Shown one piece after another: positions 10,152-21,003 of a DNA stretch of 64,000 bases. The DNA comes from Paramyrothecium sp. XJ0827 (lineage: Eukaryota; Ascomycota; Sordariomycetes; Hypocreales; Stachybotryaceae): assembly GCA_020881915.1 (NCBI GenBank), contig JAJFPB010000005.1, forward strand, positions 3,410,001-3,474,000. The letters are read 5' to 3'. Made by a program: the position numbers and the translations under genes. How positions within the stretch are numbered: the stretch's first letter is position 1; each line of letters starts with the position of its first letter. The notes under the pieces were generated by a model. The model searched no databases and had not been told where the DNA came from. It saw only the letters and a program-made list of their open reading frames with translations.

Positions 10152-12623
10152 TTAACTAAATTGGTCGCTGTTCCCTAAAAGGGCCTCTACATGGTGCGTG
10201 GCGATTTTTCGATATCGCTCCCGTTGCCGCTCCTTCTCGGCCTCCTCCCGAAGCTGCTTCTTGCGTTCGTAGACAGCGCGAACAGTGGACTTGATTTGGT
10301 CCCTGCCCTCATCGTAGTTGGCGCGAGCTAAGCGGACGACTTGATCAATCTGTTCAGGGGTGTAGACAAAATTCCAAGTGCTGAGAAAGTCGGTAGAGCC
10401 AGGACATATATCCGGGACTTTATCATTCTGGAGGAATGGAAGGTAAACAACAGCAATGCCAGCGTCAGGCTCCATTAATTTCCATGATTCGGAATCGGTA
10501 ATGGCTTTGGAGGGTGGCGGGGGCTCAGAGGAGCGTTCCTGTGTTGTTCCAAGCCAAACGGTGCAGTATCCCAAGTCACCTGCGGTTGCATTGCCGGAAC
10601 TGTACTGGGATCCATGTTCACCCGATTTAAAATCTGCACTTTCTCTTTCCGCCTGTTGACGACGAAGTTCCTGCTCCTTCTTGGCATCCTGGACACGTTG
10701 CTCGGCTTCACTTATAGAATCGGCCTCGGCTTCAACCAGCTCCCTCTTGACCTGGCTGGGCGACTCTCCTGGTTTGGGCCACCCGATTCCGACAGGCCAA
10801 CCTTTGATGCCACGTTGGCGAGCATAGCCGTCAGCTACAGATAGCCAATTGTCAGTCTTGATGTCAGCCGATGCGTCAAACGCAATGACGACGTCGACGT
10901 CACGTCCAGGGCGAAGCAAAGGATAGATGGGTAGATTGTTGGACATTCCCGCATCCATAAGCTGGATATATTCGTTGTCATAAATGCTTTGCGGTGTGGT
11001 TTTTGCCAGTTTGCCATGCATTTGGTATGCAAAATTGGGTATGTTGGCTGGCCCAATCGGATGAACTTTACTCAGATCGTCGTCTCTGCCATGTATCAAA
11101 TCATCGATGGCTCCAAGGCCCGATATACTTCGTACCATGGGCCGTATTTCGCGGTAATAGTGGCTGAGAGTGGCGCAGAATGCGCTTCCGAATATGGCCA
11201 ACATCAACGGCATTCTAAGCTCGGGCAGATGGAATCCACTCTCAGGAGGGACATCTCGTCCATTATCGAACTTGCGACCGAGTGCCCACGTTGGCACGCC
11301 GGCACCAAACTCCTCACAGAAGAACTCATAAGGTGTAATTTCAAACCATTGGAACCAGGCTTCTTTCTTGCCTTCTTGCTCCAATTTGGCTGCTTCGGCA
11401 TGCGCGGACTCTGGAACCTCACCAGCAGCCGTCTCCAACGGGATCTCGTGGCGCACGGCCGTGTATATAGGTAGTGGGTGCTGCCCATACTTGAGAAAGT
11501 TGCTCTGGCTTGAGAGCTTGAAGTCGCGCTCGTTGACATTCAGCTCACCCTTGGGAACCAAGAATCTAGCAGCTAGCAACAGGCCATAGACGTCGACCAG
11601 ACCAAAATCCGCAGTCTTGTCTCCTCGAAGCTTTTCCACCAAGCCACTCAGAATGGGTTTGCTCGTTGGCGAGGACGTGAGCAGTTGAAAGGCGACAGGC
11701 GGGTAGGCGATGTGAATGGACGCACGGGACTTGATATGGTCCAGTAATGAACTCAGCTTGCCTTTGTTAAAGGAAGTAAAGTAAAGTGCTTGCAGCCAGC
11801 ATGTGCCGCTGACACCAGATGTGTACGTAACGCAATCGAATAGACCATCCTCATCAGTTGCAATCAAGGAACCCGTTCCAGCAATGAGCGCCCGAAGACC
11901 GCCGCCCGAGCCACACATGGCGATGGTAGGAATGTCATCGGGATGAATCTGGCTTTCATCGATGCCTAGATACCTAGCCAGAGCAACCTTTGTGTATTTA
12001 CGTCGCCTCGCCAGGAACTGCTTCTCCTCGTCGCAAAGGTCACCAGAAACTCTTACCTGGGCGGTGTAACGAATCTCTGGATGGATCAAAGGGTCATGAG
12101 CCTCAGACCAGATCTCATCAGCCAGGGACCCAGGGGCCATAGACAGCTCTCGCTGAAGCTTTTTGACGTAACCGGGAATGAGCTTGGTCCAGTCTGGCAG
12201 GATGGTGTCAACGAGCTTGTCGGGCAGGGCGGTCCATTCAATGTCTGTGGCCAAGGAGGAAAGTTGAAAACGTTTAACAAGTTGGGCCCAGGTCGAGTTC
12301 TCATCGTAGTCAGCCTCATCATCGCTGGCGGCATTTTCCTGCGCCTCGAAGCGAAGCCTGGTTTCGATTTTCTTGTTTTTGGAGGAGAGGCGCTCAAAAT
12401 CCTCGGACGGATACAGCCACCAGATGAAAAGGCCGCCGGTGATGACGGCTAATGGGATGGTCGACCGTGAAGTCTGGCGTGAAGGAGGCGATTTGGTCCC
12501 CGTGAAGAAACTATGGCGCAGTTGCTTCGGGTAACGCGCAAACTTGGGGGAAGCAATTGCATGTCGAGAGGATGGTGAGCGAAGCTTTGCCAAGCTTGCG
12601 GCGCGGATGATTCGGTACCTCAT
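10152..12623 (-). CDS. Membrane-anchored cPLA2-like phospholipase / lysophospholipase
   Basis: Single-exon frame, 823 residues from ATG 12623; an upstream in-frame GTG is not used. The first 50 residues are basic (mitochondrial presequence-like), followed by a hydrophobic segment at about 54-71 (TIPLAVITGGLFIWWLYP). The catalytic region resembles the cytosolic PLA2/lysophospholipase fold: the glycine-rich oxyanion element CGSGGGLRA at about 236-244, the nucleophile motif GVSGTCW at about 269-275 (serine in the middle), and the catalytic aspartate motif DAGMSNNLP near 553. A charged coiled-coil-like insertion (about 630-665) and an Arg/Glu-rich C-terminus follow. Predicted to hydrolyse acyl chains of (lyso)phospholipids, probably facing a mitochondrial or other organelle compartment; location is inferred from the N-terminus only. 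Confidence 0.87.
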   Translation of the reverse strand: MRYRIIRAASLAKLRSPSSRHAIASPKFARYPKQLRHSFFTGTKSPPSRQTSRSTIPLAVITGGLFIWWLYPSEDFERLSSKNKKIETRLRFEAQENAASDDEADYDENSTWAQLVKRFQLSSLATDIEWTALPDKLVDTILPDWTKLIPGYVKKLQRELSMAPGSLADEIWSEAHDPLIHPEIRYTAQVRVSGDLCDEEKQFLARRRKYTKVALARYLGIDESQIHPDDIPTIAMCGSGGGLRALIAGTGSLIATDEDGLFDCVTYTSGVSGTCWLQALYFTSFNKGKLSSLLDHIKSRASIHIAYPPVAFQLLTSSPTSKPILSGLVEKLRGDKTADFGLVDVYGLLLAARFLVPKGELNVNERDFKLSSQSNFLKYGQHPLPIYTAVRHEIPLETAAGEVPESAHAEAAKLEQEGKKEAWFQWFEITPYEFFCEEFGAGVPTWALGRKFDNGRDVPPESGFHLPELRMPLMLAIFGSAFCATLSHYYREIRPMVRSISGLGAIDDLIHGRDDDLSKVHPIGPANIPNFAYQMHGKLAKTTPQSIYDNEYIQLMDAGMSNNLPIYPLLRPGRDVDVVIAFDASADIKTDNWLSVADGYARQRGIKGWPVGIGWPKPGESPSQVKRELVEAEADSISEAEQRVQDAKKEQELRRQQAERESADFKSGEHGSQYSSGNATAGDLGYCTVWLGTTQERSSEPPPPSKAITDSESWKLMEPDAGIAVVYLPFLQNDKVPDICPGSTDFLSTWNFVYTPEQIDQVVRLARANYDEGRDQIKSTVRAVYERKKQLREEAEKERQRERYRKIATHHVEALLGNSDQFS

Positions 12624-15600
12624 ATCCACAGATCGTCAGGTCAATTGAACCTGAATCCTAATGAAAGCGCATGGTCAGAATCACGGGCAGATGGTGAAAT
12701 GTGGACGTGAGTTGGCGGGGAGAGGCGACCGGAGATGCATAGCAGCGCAGGTTGGTTGAAGCGTAATTTGAGGTTGTGAACAAATAAATACCAACCTTGC
12801 CTTATCTTACCATACCTAGGTAGGTATCGATTCATCGTACCTTCTAATTTTACCGAGTGTCTGACATCATGGAAACCTACATTTGTGACCGGTACATCCC
12901 GCAACCTCTTGCAGCAAGGCACCACAGGCTCCACCAATCAGCCCACCCCGGTTCGAGCTTGCCAGGCACATTGGACAATTAAGATTCCCAGAGCCAAGTT
13001 TTGCACGCACTCCACTGGAAGGTACCTACTTCCCTCAGGTACCTTCCTTACCTTACTTAGGTTCGTCACGACTTGCTTACCCACCACATGGTAACGGAAC
13101 TCTCACTTGTAGATAGCATCATTCCTCTAACACTTCGGGTTAAACACCAATTGCTCAGACTGATGCGGTAGGCTCTCAACTGAGGCATATCGCTTTCAAT
13201 GGATGCAATGCAAGAAACACCCTTTTTCTACATCAAGGTTGTTCTGCAACTGTGTATCAATTTACCATAGGACGTGATAAGAATGACTGCTTCAGGTGAC
13301 CGTCTTTTCTGGCTTCGGGGCAAGCCTGGTTCAGGATAGAGCTCTCATGAAGCTCCTCGTTGGCAATTCTGCATTCTGCTGGCCAAGACATTCTGCACAG
13401 CCACACCACAACTGAGCTACTAACCGGCCTGTCTTATCCGCGATGGCCAGGTACTTCCACAGTCATGCAGCTCTTGATACCCAGTGTTCTACCTTAGTGG
13501 CTTCGCTCAGACCAGCATCTTTATCAATTAGTGGTTCTTCTCCCTCCACCGCTGCGGGATCTTTGATCATCAGATGTAGTCCAGTTCGCTGCCCAGCATT
13601 GCTCTCAGATAGTTGAGAGTCTTGAAAACCTTAAAACTCTTCGACTGCCGGAAACCGTGCTTGCAAGATGAAAGATGTTTCTGCAGAATCTATCATATTT
13701 TTGAGCCGCTGGTTCATTTCTGGATACCTAAAGGTACTGAGAAAATGCTTACGCCGACTCTTCGTGTTGTCTTCCGACTCTTGCTTTTCGTTTGCGGTAT
13801 CTCGCGTGTAGTGAATTCATTTGCAGTGTGCTCCGTTTTCTGAGCGACATTGGACCCCAACTTGAAAAAGTTTCTCCGTTTTCGTATTTGAGTAATAGAA
13901 CCATGTTTTGGTACAGTGTGTCCATACTTTCGGTTCAAACCTGCTACAACATCGCTTCACTCACAGTCCAACCCACCAAGGCACTGTCCAGGCTAGATAA
14001 CATGTCGATTGTTCTTTGGGTTCATCGGAGCTTATACCAAATAGATGATTACTTGTGTCGCCATGGTATTTGGTAGCTTTGTCATGTGCTTTCCAGCTGC
14101 GCAACTTTGCCCCAATTCCAGCGATGGCTTTGCAATGATTGCGGTAACCTAGATGACGGAACTCCTGAACTGAGACTCACAAATGGGTTGTAGCCCATTT
14201 TGAAGCTCTTGAAGCTCTTGGGCTGCCCCATAACTCTTTTGAGCCAAAGTGCACGTGCGTTTCTCTGTCAGCTAATGCGGTTGTAATGGGTAAGGAGCTC
14301 CAACGTCGCGTTGCTCATGAATGTTGCATGCTCCTGCAGGACCGTCTCGGTATGAAGAAGAGTTTTTATTTTATTTTTAATAGCTGCAAGCCGGAGACCG
14401 TCTAGACAGTGGATCCAATCACCCGGGCACGTTGGTCGTCATACTGAGCACCTCAAGACTAGACACGCTGGGGAGGACCTTGTGCTTCATGTTCGCTCAC
14501 AAACCAAGGCAGCTATACAGGAGCGTCGGAAATAAGGAGAGTTCATAAGCGGATATCTCGAGTCCATTGAAGTTGGGTTGATAACCTTACCATACTGGCA
14601 GGAACACATAAAGGTTTCAGGGTCACATCCAAGCATCCCCCCCAGATACGACGACGTGAGACTGGCGAGATGTCTGTGTTGGCCGCCATGGGTGTCTGAC
14701 TCGGCAAAATTTGGCTTCCTTGTACTAGAAACAAAGATTACCCGTAGAACGATGATTTCTGGCGATCTCTCACCAACTTTGTGAATATATTTTGGTTTAG
14801 TTTGAACATTTATTCTCTTGGTTTCAAATACTTGTTCATGGACAATGGGCCCACGTTGATGACTGTTATACAGGCCTGGATACCAGAGAGAACAATTGAT
14901 TGGGCGGCTCCTACTATCTCATTCATCACTCTGACTCAACGACACGCCAAGGACAAGGCAGTCAGGCAGGCCGCTGATGCTGCACCTGGTCTTCAGCATG
15001 ACTCACTCTGAGCCTCAGAGTCCAGATCTTCCATGTGCATGGCTTAGTATCTTGGCCAATCCCATTCCATGTGAACCACCCGTAGTTTAACTTGACAGGT
15101 ACGTTGAATCAACAACATAACTCTACTGATAATGTAGGCAAGGTGGCACGTTAAGATAGTCGATTGAAGCAGGGTAAGGCAGTTGAAGGACAGGACCCTA
15201 GAGCTTTGGGGGCGGGGCTCGGAAAGGGCCGAGTGGGGCCTGCGGTGCGCTGCAAGCAAGCACTGGAAGCATTAGCATTAGCATTAGCGCTAGCAGGGCT
15301 GGGAATGGCAAGCGGTGAGCTCGCAGCGTAGATTTTCTCCAATCCAACAGCTGCCTGTTCCCGCCTGGCAGAATTTCGCTTTTTTTGTTTTTTCTCTGCT
15401 CCTCACGTCTCTGCCCTGGCGCTTCCCTCTTCCCATAACGAATCGCCCACCTCTTGTTCCCAACGAGCGCAAAGGCATTGCACATTCACTCGTCTACTGC
15501 GAACCCGAGGAATTCAGCCATAGCAGCTTGTAGTAAGCGCCCCAGTCTCCACTCGATTGTCGCAAACCAGTCCTCGTCTCCTCGCTTTGGATGACTCTAC

Positions 15601-15671
15601 CCCGCCACCATATTTTTCCAACCTCAACTGACAACCATCGCCAGCGCAGACAAATTCCTTCAATCGCCATC
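12624..15671. other. Intergenic, 3.0 kb
   Basis: Upstream of the lipase gene and of the La gene. Contains GGTA/TACC tracts (12817-12840, 13020-13065) and a short hexamer repeat (15269-15288). The stretch 13600-14900 is relatively AT-rich with many short frames but no recognisable protein or transposon motif. The last 300 bases before the La ATG are pyrimidine-rich, typical of a fungal housekeeping leader. Confidence 0.5.
15269..15288. repeat. ATTAGC hexamer, three copies
   Basis: Three perfect ATTAGC units in tandem, about 380 bases upstream of the La gene start. Confidence 0.85.
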
Positions 15672-16998
15672 ATGAGTGACGCCGAGGCCGTCGCCAAGCC
15701 CGTCGAGGCTGTCGAGACCCAGCCTGTCGAAGAGAAGCAGCCTGAGCAGACTGAGACCACCCAGACTGAGAACAAGGACGAGGCCACCTCGGACGAGAAG
15801 CCCACGGAGGATGGCGCCGCTGCCCAAGATGCCAAGATCCTCAAGACCACCGCCCAGATCGACAACAAGGACTTCCGCAACAACCGCAAATTCGACCCCA
15901 GCGCACGGGAGGTAACCGATGATCCGATCGCCATTCGCAAGCAGGTACTACTGCGCGCCCCTCATGCCAGGCATTGTCCACAGCGCTGACAATAATTAGG
16001 TCGAGTTCTACTTTGGCGACTGGAACTTCCCGCAGGACAAGTTCATGTGGGAGACCGCCGGCGGAGCGGAGAACAAGCCCGTTCCCATCAAGACGATCCA
16101 CAGCTTCAAGCGCATGCGCACCTTCCAGCCCTACACCGCTGTTGTCGCTGCTCTCCGTGACAGCAGCTTCCTGGAGGTTTCTGGTGAGGAAGGTGAGGAG
16201 GTTGTCAAGCGCAAGAACCCCTACAAGCCTCTCCCTGCCAACAAGGCCAAGGCCGAGGCCGCCACTGTCTACGTCAAGGGCTTCGGCGACGAGGCTCCCG
16301 ACACCCAGTTCGAGCTCGAAGGGTTCTTCGCCAAGTTCGGTGACGTTAAGGCCGTCAAGCTCCGCCGAACCAACGAGAACCTCTTCAAGGGCTCCGTCTT
16401 CGTTACCTTCTCCGACGAAGAGACGGCCAAGAACTTCCTCAAGCTGGACCCCGCCCCCAAGTGGAAGGACCACGAGCTGAAGATCATGTCCAAGCACGAC
16501 TACTGTGAGGAGAAGAGCGATCTCATCCGCCAGGGCAAGATCGAGCCCAGCAATAGCAACCCTAAGAAGTTCTACGAGGGACGCGACTCCGGCGCTAAGG
16601 GCGGACGAGGTCGCGGCCGTGGTGGATTTAACGGATCCTCCGACGACTGGAAGAAGAGGCGGGATCACGACCAGAAGAACGGCTTCCGGGACCGCAGGGG
16701 AGGCGGTCGTGGTCGTGGTGGTCGTGGTGGTCGCGGCCGCGGTGGCCGTGACTTCAGGGACCGGGACAACCGTCGTGGAGACGACCAGTCGGAGCAGAAG
16801 TTTAGTTCTAACGAGTACGTTCCCATGCTTGCGCGCAGCCGCTTACGGAATGCTAACCACGGACACAGCACCAAGCCTCGCATCCAGACTTCCAACGACG
16901 GCGAGGACAAGGCCGCCAGCAAGCGATCCCGCGAGGAGGACGGCCCCACCGAGGGCGCGCCCGCTGCGAAGAAGGTTGATACCAAGGAGGACGCATAG
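15672..16998 (+). CDS. La protein homologue (La motif, RRM, RGG tail)
   Basis: Predicted 405 residues from exons 15672-15944, 16000-16814 and 16869-16998. An acidic N-terminus precedes the La motif (about 64-150; FRNNRKF, VEFYFGDWNFPQDKF, FKRMRTFQ), then an RRM (about 180-255 with TVYVKGF and GSVFVTF). A basic linker and an RGG/RGRG-rich stretch (about 285-345) lead to a C-terminus with KRSREE and AAKK elements that could act in nuclear localisation. La proteins bind 3' oligo-U ends of RNA polymerase III transcripts, protecting pre-tRNAs and other small RNAs. The second intron (16815-16868, 54 bases) keeps the frame and has no stop if retained (see findings). The RGG tail on a La-type protein is common in fungi. 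Family call is firm. Confidence 0.93.
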
Positions 16999-17439
16999 AC
17001 GATCTTCTATTTTGAATACCGGGTAAATGGACAAAGTTACGATGTCAAAGTAAAGAAAAAAAAGCATATGAGTGTGTGCCATCGCAGGCTGGAATGAGGC
17101 ACTGGCCTGACCCTTGGCAGGGTGGAAGCTTTTGGGAGGCGGTCCACCTTTGATGTACATTGGAGTTTCCTACGGAGTTTTCACGACTTATCTCGGGCTG
17201 TCTCTTGTCGCACGAAGTTTTATCTTTTTCGTGCAGTCTTCGATCAGGATACATTCGGGCACGGCTATTCGAAGAGGGGAATATATGCTTCAAATTTGCT
17301 CTACTGAAAAACACACCTGTGCTATGATGCTTACGACTTGCAATTGTAAGATGACCGACGACTATTTCAGTCAGTTGCACGTATCTTTTTTCTTCTTTCT
17401 CTTTCTCTTCTTCTCCCCAACAGGAGAGGACTTTGGCAC
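16999..17439. other. Shared 3' region of convergent genes
   Basis: 440 bases between the stop codons of the La gene (plus) and the inositol monophosphatase gene (minus). Only 3' untranslated sequence is expected; a TTC/TCT-rich run lies at 17385-17420. Confidence 0.6.
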
Positions 17440-18546
17440 TCATACCGAGTAGTCCATCCTGCCGTCGCCAATGACCTTCCAGAACTCCTCCACGATCTCG
17501 TCCTGGCCGCTCGGCGCGCCCCTCACGGCGAGGTAGACCCTCTCCTCGAGGGCAGGGTCCCAGTTGCCCGGGTTGCCGCTGACCATGCGGCCGCCGGCCT
17601 CGGCGAGGATGCACCAGCCGGCGCAGACGTCCCAGGCCCAGCAGCCGCCCTCCCAGTACAGGTCCATCTGGCCGGCGGCGACGGCGGCGAGGTTGAGGGC
17701 GGCGGAGCCGAGGGAGCGCAGCGAGTGGACCATGGCGCCGCCCGTCTCGCGCGTGGCGGCCAGGCGGCGGAAGACGTCCGTCTTGACGTCGAAGTTGGGC
17801 CCGTCGCGGCTGGACCCCCACTCGACGGCGACGAGCGCGCTGCCCAGGCCCTCGAGGGGCCGCGGGCTGCAGGCGAGCGGCAGCCGCTGCGGGGCGGTGC
17901 CCTTGACGCGCGTCATGAAGGCGCCCTGGCCCTTCATGGCGGTGAAGAGCAGGTCCTGCCAGGGGTTGTAGATGACGCCGACGACGGGGAGGCGCTCAAT
18001 GGCGAGGCCGAGGGAGATGCAGGCGTTGGGGAAGGAGTGGACGAAGTTTGTGGTTCCTGAGGAATGGGGGTAACGGGGTTCGCGCTTTAGCCCAGCCTTT
18101 GGGACGGAGAGGTGAGAGGCGAGAGGTTACACGTACCGTCAATGGGGTCGACGACAAAGGTGGGCTCGGGGCCGACCCTCATGCCGGGCTTGTACGTCTC
18201 CTCGCCGACGAAGGCGATGCCGGGGAACGCGACGGACAGGCGGGACGAGACCATTTTCTCGACGGCCTGGTCCGCCTCGGTGACGATGTCGACGGCTGTG
18301 CGCAGGGGCGTTCCCTCATCAGCTTCTTCTCGCCCTATTTCTTTTTTTCTTTGTTTCCTTTTTTCCTTATTGTACTCCTCTTTGGAGAAAAGCACAAGCT
18401 CGGGAAACGGCAGGGAGAATTCATGGCGTACAGTTGAGCTTGGTGCCCGTGTCGAGCTCGGCCGGGTTTGCTGCGAGCATCATCCGGCCGGCCTCGTAGG
18501 CCACGAGGACCATTTCGTCGTGGACGGCCTGCAGGTTGACGGCCAT
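17440..18546 (-). CDS. Inositol-1-monophosphatase
   Basis: Predicted 296 residues; exons 18546-18432, 18295-18137 and 18056-17440. It carries the metal-binding signatures of the IMPase family: GEE at 69-71, DPIDGTTNFVHSFP starting at Asp88, and WDVCAGWCILAEAGG with Asp234. The enzyme hydrolyses inositol monophosphates to free myo-inositol with Mg2+ and is classically lithium-sensitive. The family also includes the quinate-cluster protein qa-x of Neurospora, so a different monophosphate substrate is possible; no quinate genes lie nearby. Start ATG 18546 gives MAVNLQAVHDEMV, matching the usual family N-terminus. The third exon is markedly GC-rich (about 17450-18000). Confidence 0.93.
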
Positions 18547-19252
18547 GGCGGGCAGGTATGTGGGATCGAAGGCGTCGGGCTGTGGCGGGTCGGCTTTCTT
18601 GGACAACCGGTGAGTCCTTGAGCAGGGAACTTGTCGAGCAGGTTCGTGAGAGACGGGTGAAGTAGGCAAATGGGTAGTTCGAGAAAACCTAACTTACCTT
18701 ACGCTTTGAGCTGTGGCTTTTGGGGGGAGCTCGCGGGAGGGGCTTCGATGGCGGGGTTCCCAGCAATCAATTGTCCTATGACGGTGGCCGGCCTCCCAAC
18801 GTGGGGCCGTATTCTCCAACGACCATCCATCACCGCTCTTCTGAAATCAAGAGCAGGTGCTCCACAACATCCGGTCCCCGGCTGAACGTGCAATGGAAAG
18901 TAGTGGTCATATCATAAACATGCGTGATTCGAAGACCAGCTCCTGCCTAAATGGCTCAGATCCAACCTGCGCCATTCTGCTAGATATCCACAAACCCCGT
19001 GGTATAAAAACAAGAAGCGACCTCATCCGCCCATACTAAAACAATTGTTCGTAACAAAATCTTGACGTCAAAATCCATGCCCGGTTGCGGAGGAGCCGCT
19101 CCTGGCTCCCTGAGCAGAGTCTATGCTCCCTCTCCTCCCCTTCTTCCCTTCTTTCCTTCCGCGGCCGGGAGGTAATGCATCGCCACAATCTCGCAGGTTC
19201 CGCATGCGCAAACCGCATCGCTATGGCATCGCACTCACCCCGACGGTCGGGC
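18547..19252. other. Intergenic, 0.7 kb
   Basis: Promoter side of the inositol monophosphatase gene and 3' side of the single-pass membrane-protein gene. A TACCTTACC-like tract is present near 18690. No gene seen. Confidence 0.5.
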
Positions 19253-20033
19253 TCATACATTCTCCCGGAACACCGACCTCCTCTCCGTCCGCAGGCTATC
19301 CTCACTGTTGCGCCTCGATAACGGCCGGCCCCCGGCCGGCCCGCTCTCCATCGGCCTTGGGCTGACGCCTCTCAAGCTCGACTCCGCATCATCGTCAAAG
19401 GGGTTCCTTGTGCCGAGGCTCTGGTTTGGAGGATCTCTGCTCAGCCGACGGCCCCTCTCTAAATCCTCATCTCCTCGGCCACCGCCGGGTGCTGCCGCGG
19501 GCGTGGACGCCAGGTTCATGTTGTAATTCCCGCCGCCGTACGCGGTGTTGCCCCGTCCGCCGAGCTCCTGCTCCTCGTAGTATCCGTAGCCGTCCGCCTC
19601 CTGCCCGACTCGCGAGTCCCAGGCCTCGTCTGGGTCAAGGGGCCCGAAGCCGCGGCGGCCACCGCCCTGCAGGGGCTGCTCGTAGGCGCCAGTCGCGGAG
19701 CGGTTATTGCGGTTCTTGAACTTGCGGACCTGGTCGTTCACCCAGCCGACGACGCCGCCGGGTGCTGGTCGCGGCGGCCCGAAGGGGTTATCGGATCGTT
19801 TCCATGGGAGGTAGGACGAAAGGCTCGGTGGTGGAAGCTGCGAGGCATTGTCGCCGGTTAGCTCAGGTCACAACGTCATCGTGGGAATAACGCCTCCGGG
19901 GCGCAATTGAGAGGGAGTCAAGACGTACGCCGAGCCTGCGGGCGCGCATCTGCGTGAACACGACCCATCCCACGGCCGCACCGAGCGCAATGATCACGAC
20001 CGCAATCGCGATGCCTCCAGCCGTTGACACCAT
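19253..20033 (-). CDS. Fungal single-pass membrane protein, function unknown
   Basis: Predicted 229 residues; exons 20033-19929 and 19837-19253 with a 91-base intron (gtacgt...gcag, branch GCTAAC). The first exon is MVSTAGG followed by one hydrophobic helix (about 8-27), then RARRLGLPPPSLSSYLPWKR just after the membrane. The rest is hydrophilic and low complexity, rich in Gly, Arg, Ser and Asp, with a charged end. No signal-peptide cleavage site is obvious, so the helix probably stays as an anchor with the long tail in the cytosol. The RRLGLPPPSLSSY block is the kind of conserved juxtamembrane motif I recall from other ascomycete proteins of this layout, but I know no function. Antisense frames here are compositional. 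Confidence 0.75.
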
Positions 20034-21003
20034 CTTCGGCGGCGCTCAACAATGCTGTCGCTTCGGCAAAAGACCCACACACGCTGCAACAATATGAGCC
20101 AAAAGAAGACCTTGCGCTCGCATCCAATGAGTGGCTGTCGGGCGAAGTAGATGCCAGAAATGGATAGTGGCTATGTGAGACACAAAGGTTTAGGGTGGTG
20201 AATGGGATGCGTGGGAAATGGAAGGTGAGAGCTTGCGACGTGCGACGAGACCTATACCGAGAGGGTGGTTGGTCGACACCTCTTTCTCTTGACCTTAGTC
20301 CCCCAGCGTTCCAGCGTTGTCATCATGTACTGATGAAGTACCCGAGTGTTTGCATTTTAGTGTGCACCTTGGCCTGGTCCAGTGGGGGACCTAAGGCAGC
20401 TCACGCTCCCCAGAGCCAAGAGATGGGCAATCTCGGCCCCAGGTATCCGCACCAGGACGTCCTGTACAAGCGTCTGGGGTACCTGGCCGATACTTCTCCT
20501 GCTGTGCAGCGCTGTCGCTTCCACGGATCACAATGCAGCGACGTTGGCTCGTCGGCTCCAACGTGCAGTGCAGATCTTACACAGCCGTTGCTGTTGTCCA
20601 CTGAAAAGTAGCGGGCAGCCATAGTCTAAGCACCTACTAAATTAACTTGCTGCTTCTGCTGACCCACCGCCTCGCAACCTTCATTCACCTGCGCCCTCTG
20701 CAAGTCTCACATTCATCAACGCTCAATGGCTGGCGATAGCCTTGACTTTGCCAACTAACCCTCGGTTATGCCTCACCTCGTATGGCACCGTTCAACGGCT
20801 TAGACCTGAGACATGGCAAGCCCCATCACATTCTGCAGAGGGCAAGTGATCGATTGGTCTTCAGGGGGATCCTTCTTGCTCCGCTCAACCGTTTGCAGCA
20901 TCGGTAACTCGCCGATTTTGAGCATTCATTCTATTTCTGGCTTCCTTATCGTCGGCTATGCTTAAGCTGACAAGATTCGGGTTACCTCTTAGCTCGCCAA
21001 CCC
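20034..21003. other. Intergenic, 1.0 kb
   Basis: Upstream region of the membrane-protein gene and downstream region of the acid phosphatase gene. No frame above 140 codons and no recognisable motif. Confidence 0.5.

Noticed and set aside
15841..16668. Long minus-strand frame opposite the La gene (275 codons)
   Set aside because: It arises from G/C-biased third positions of the La coding strand; the La protein is unambiguous.
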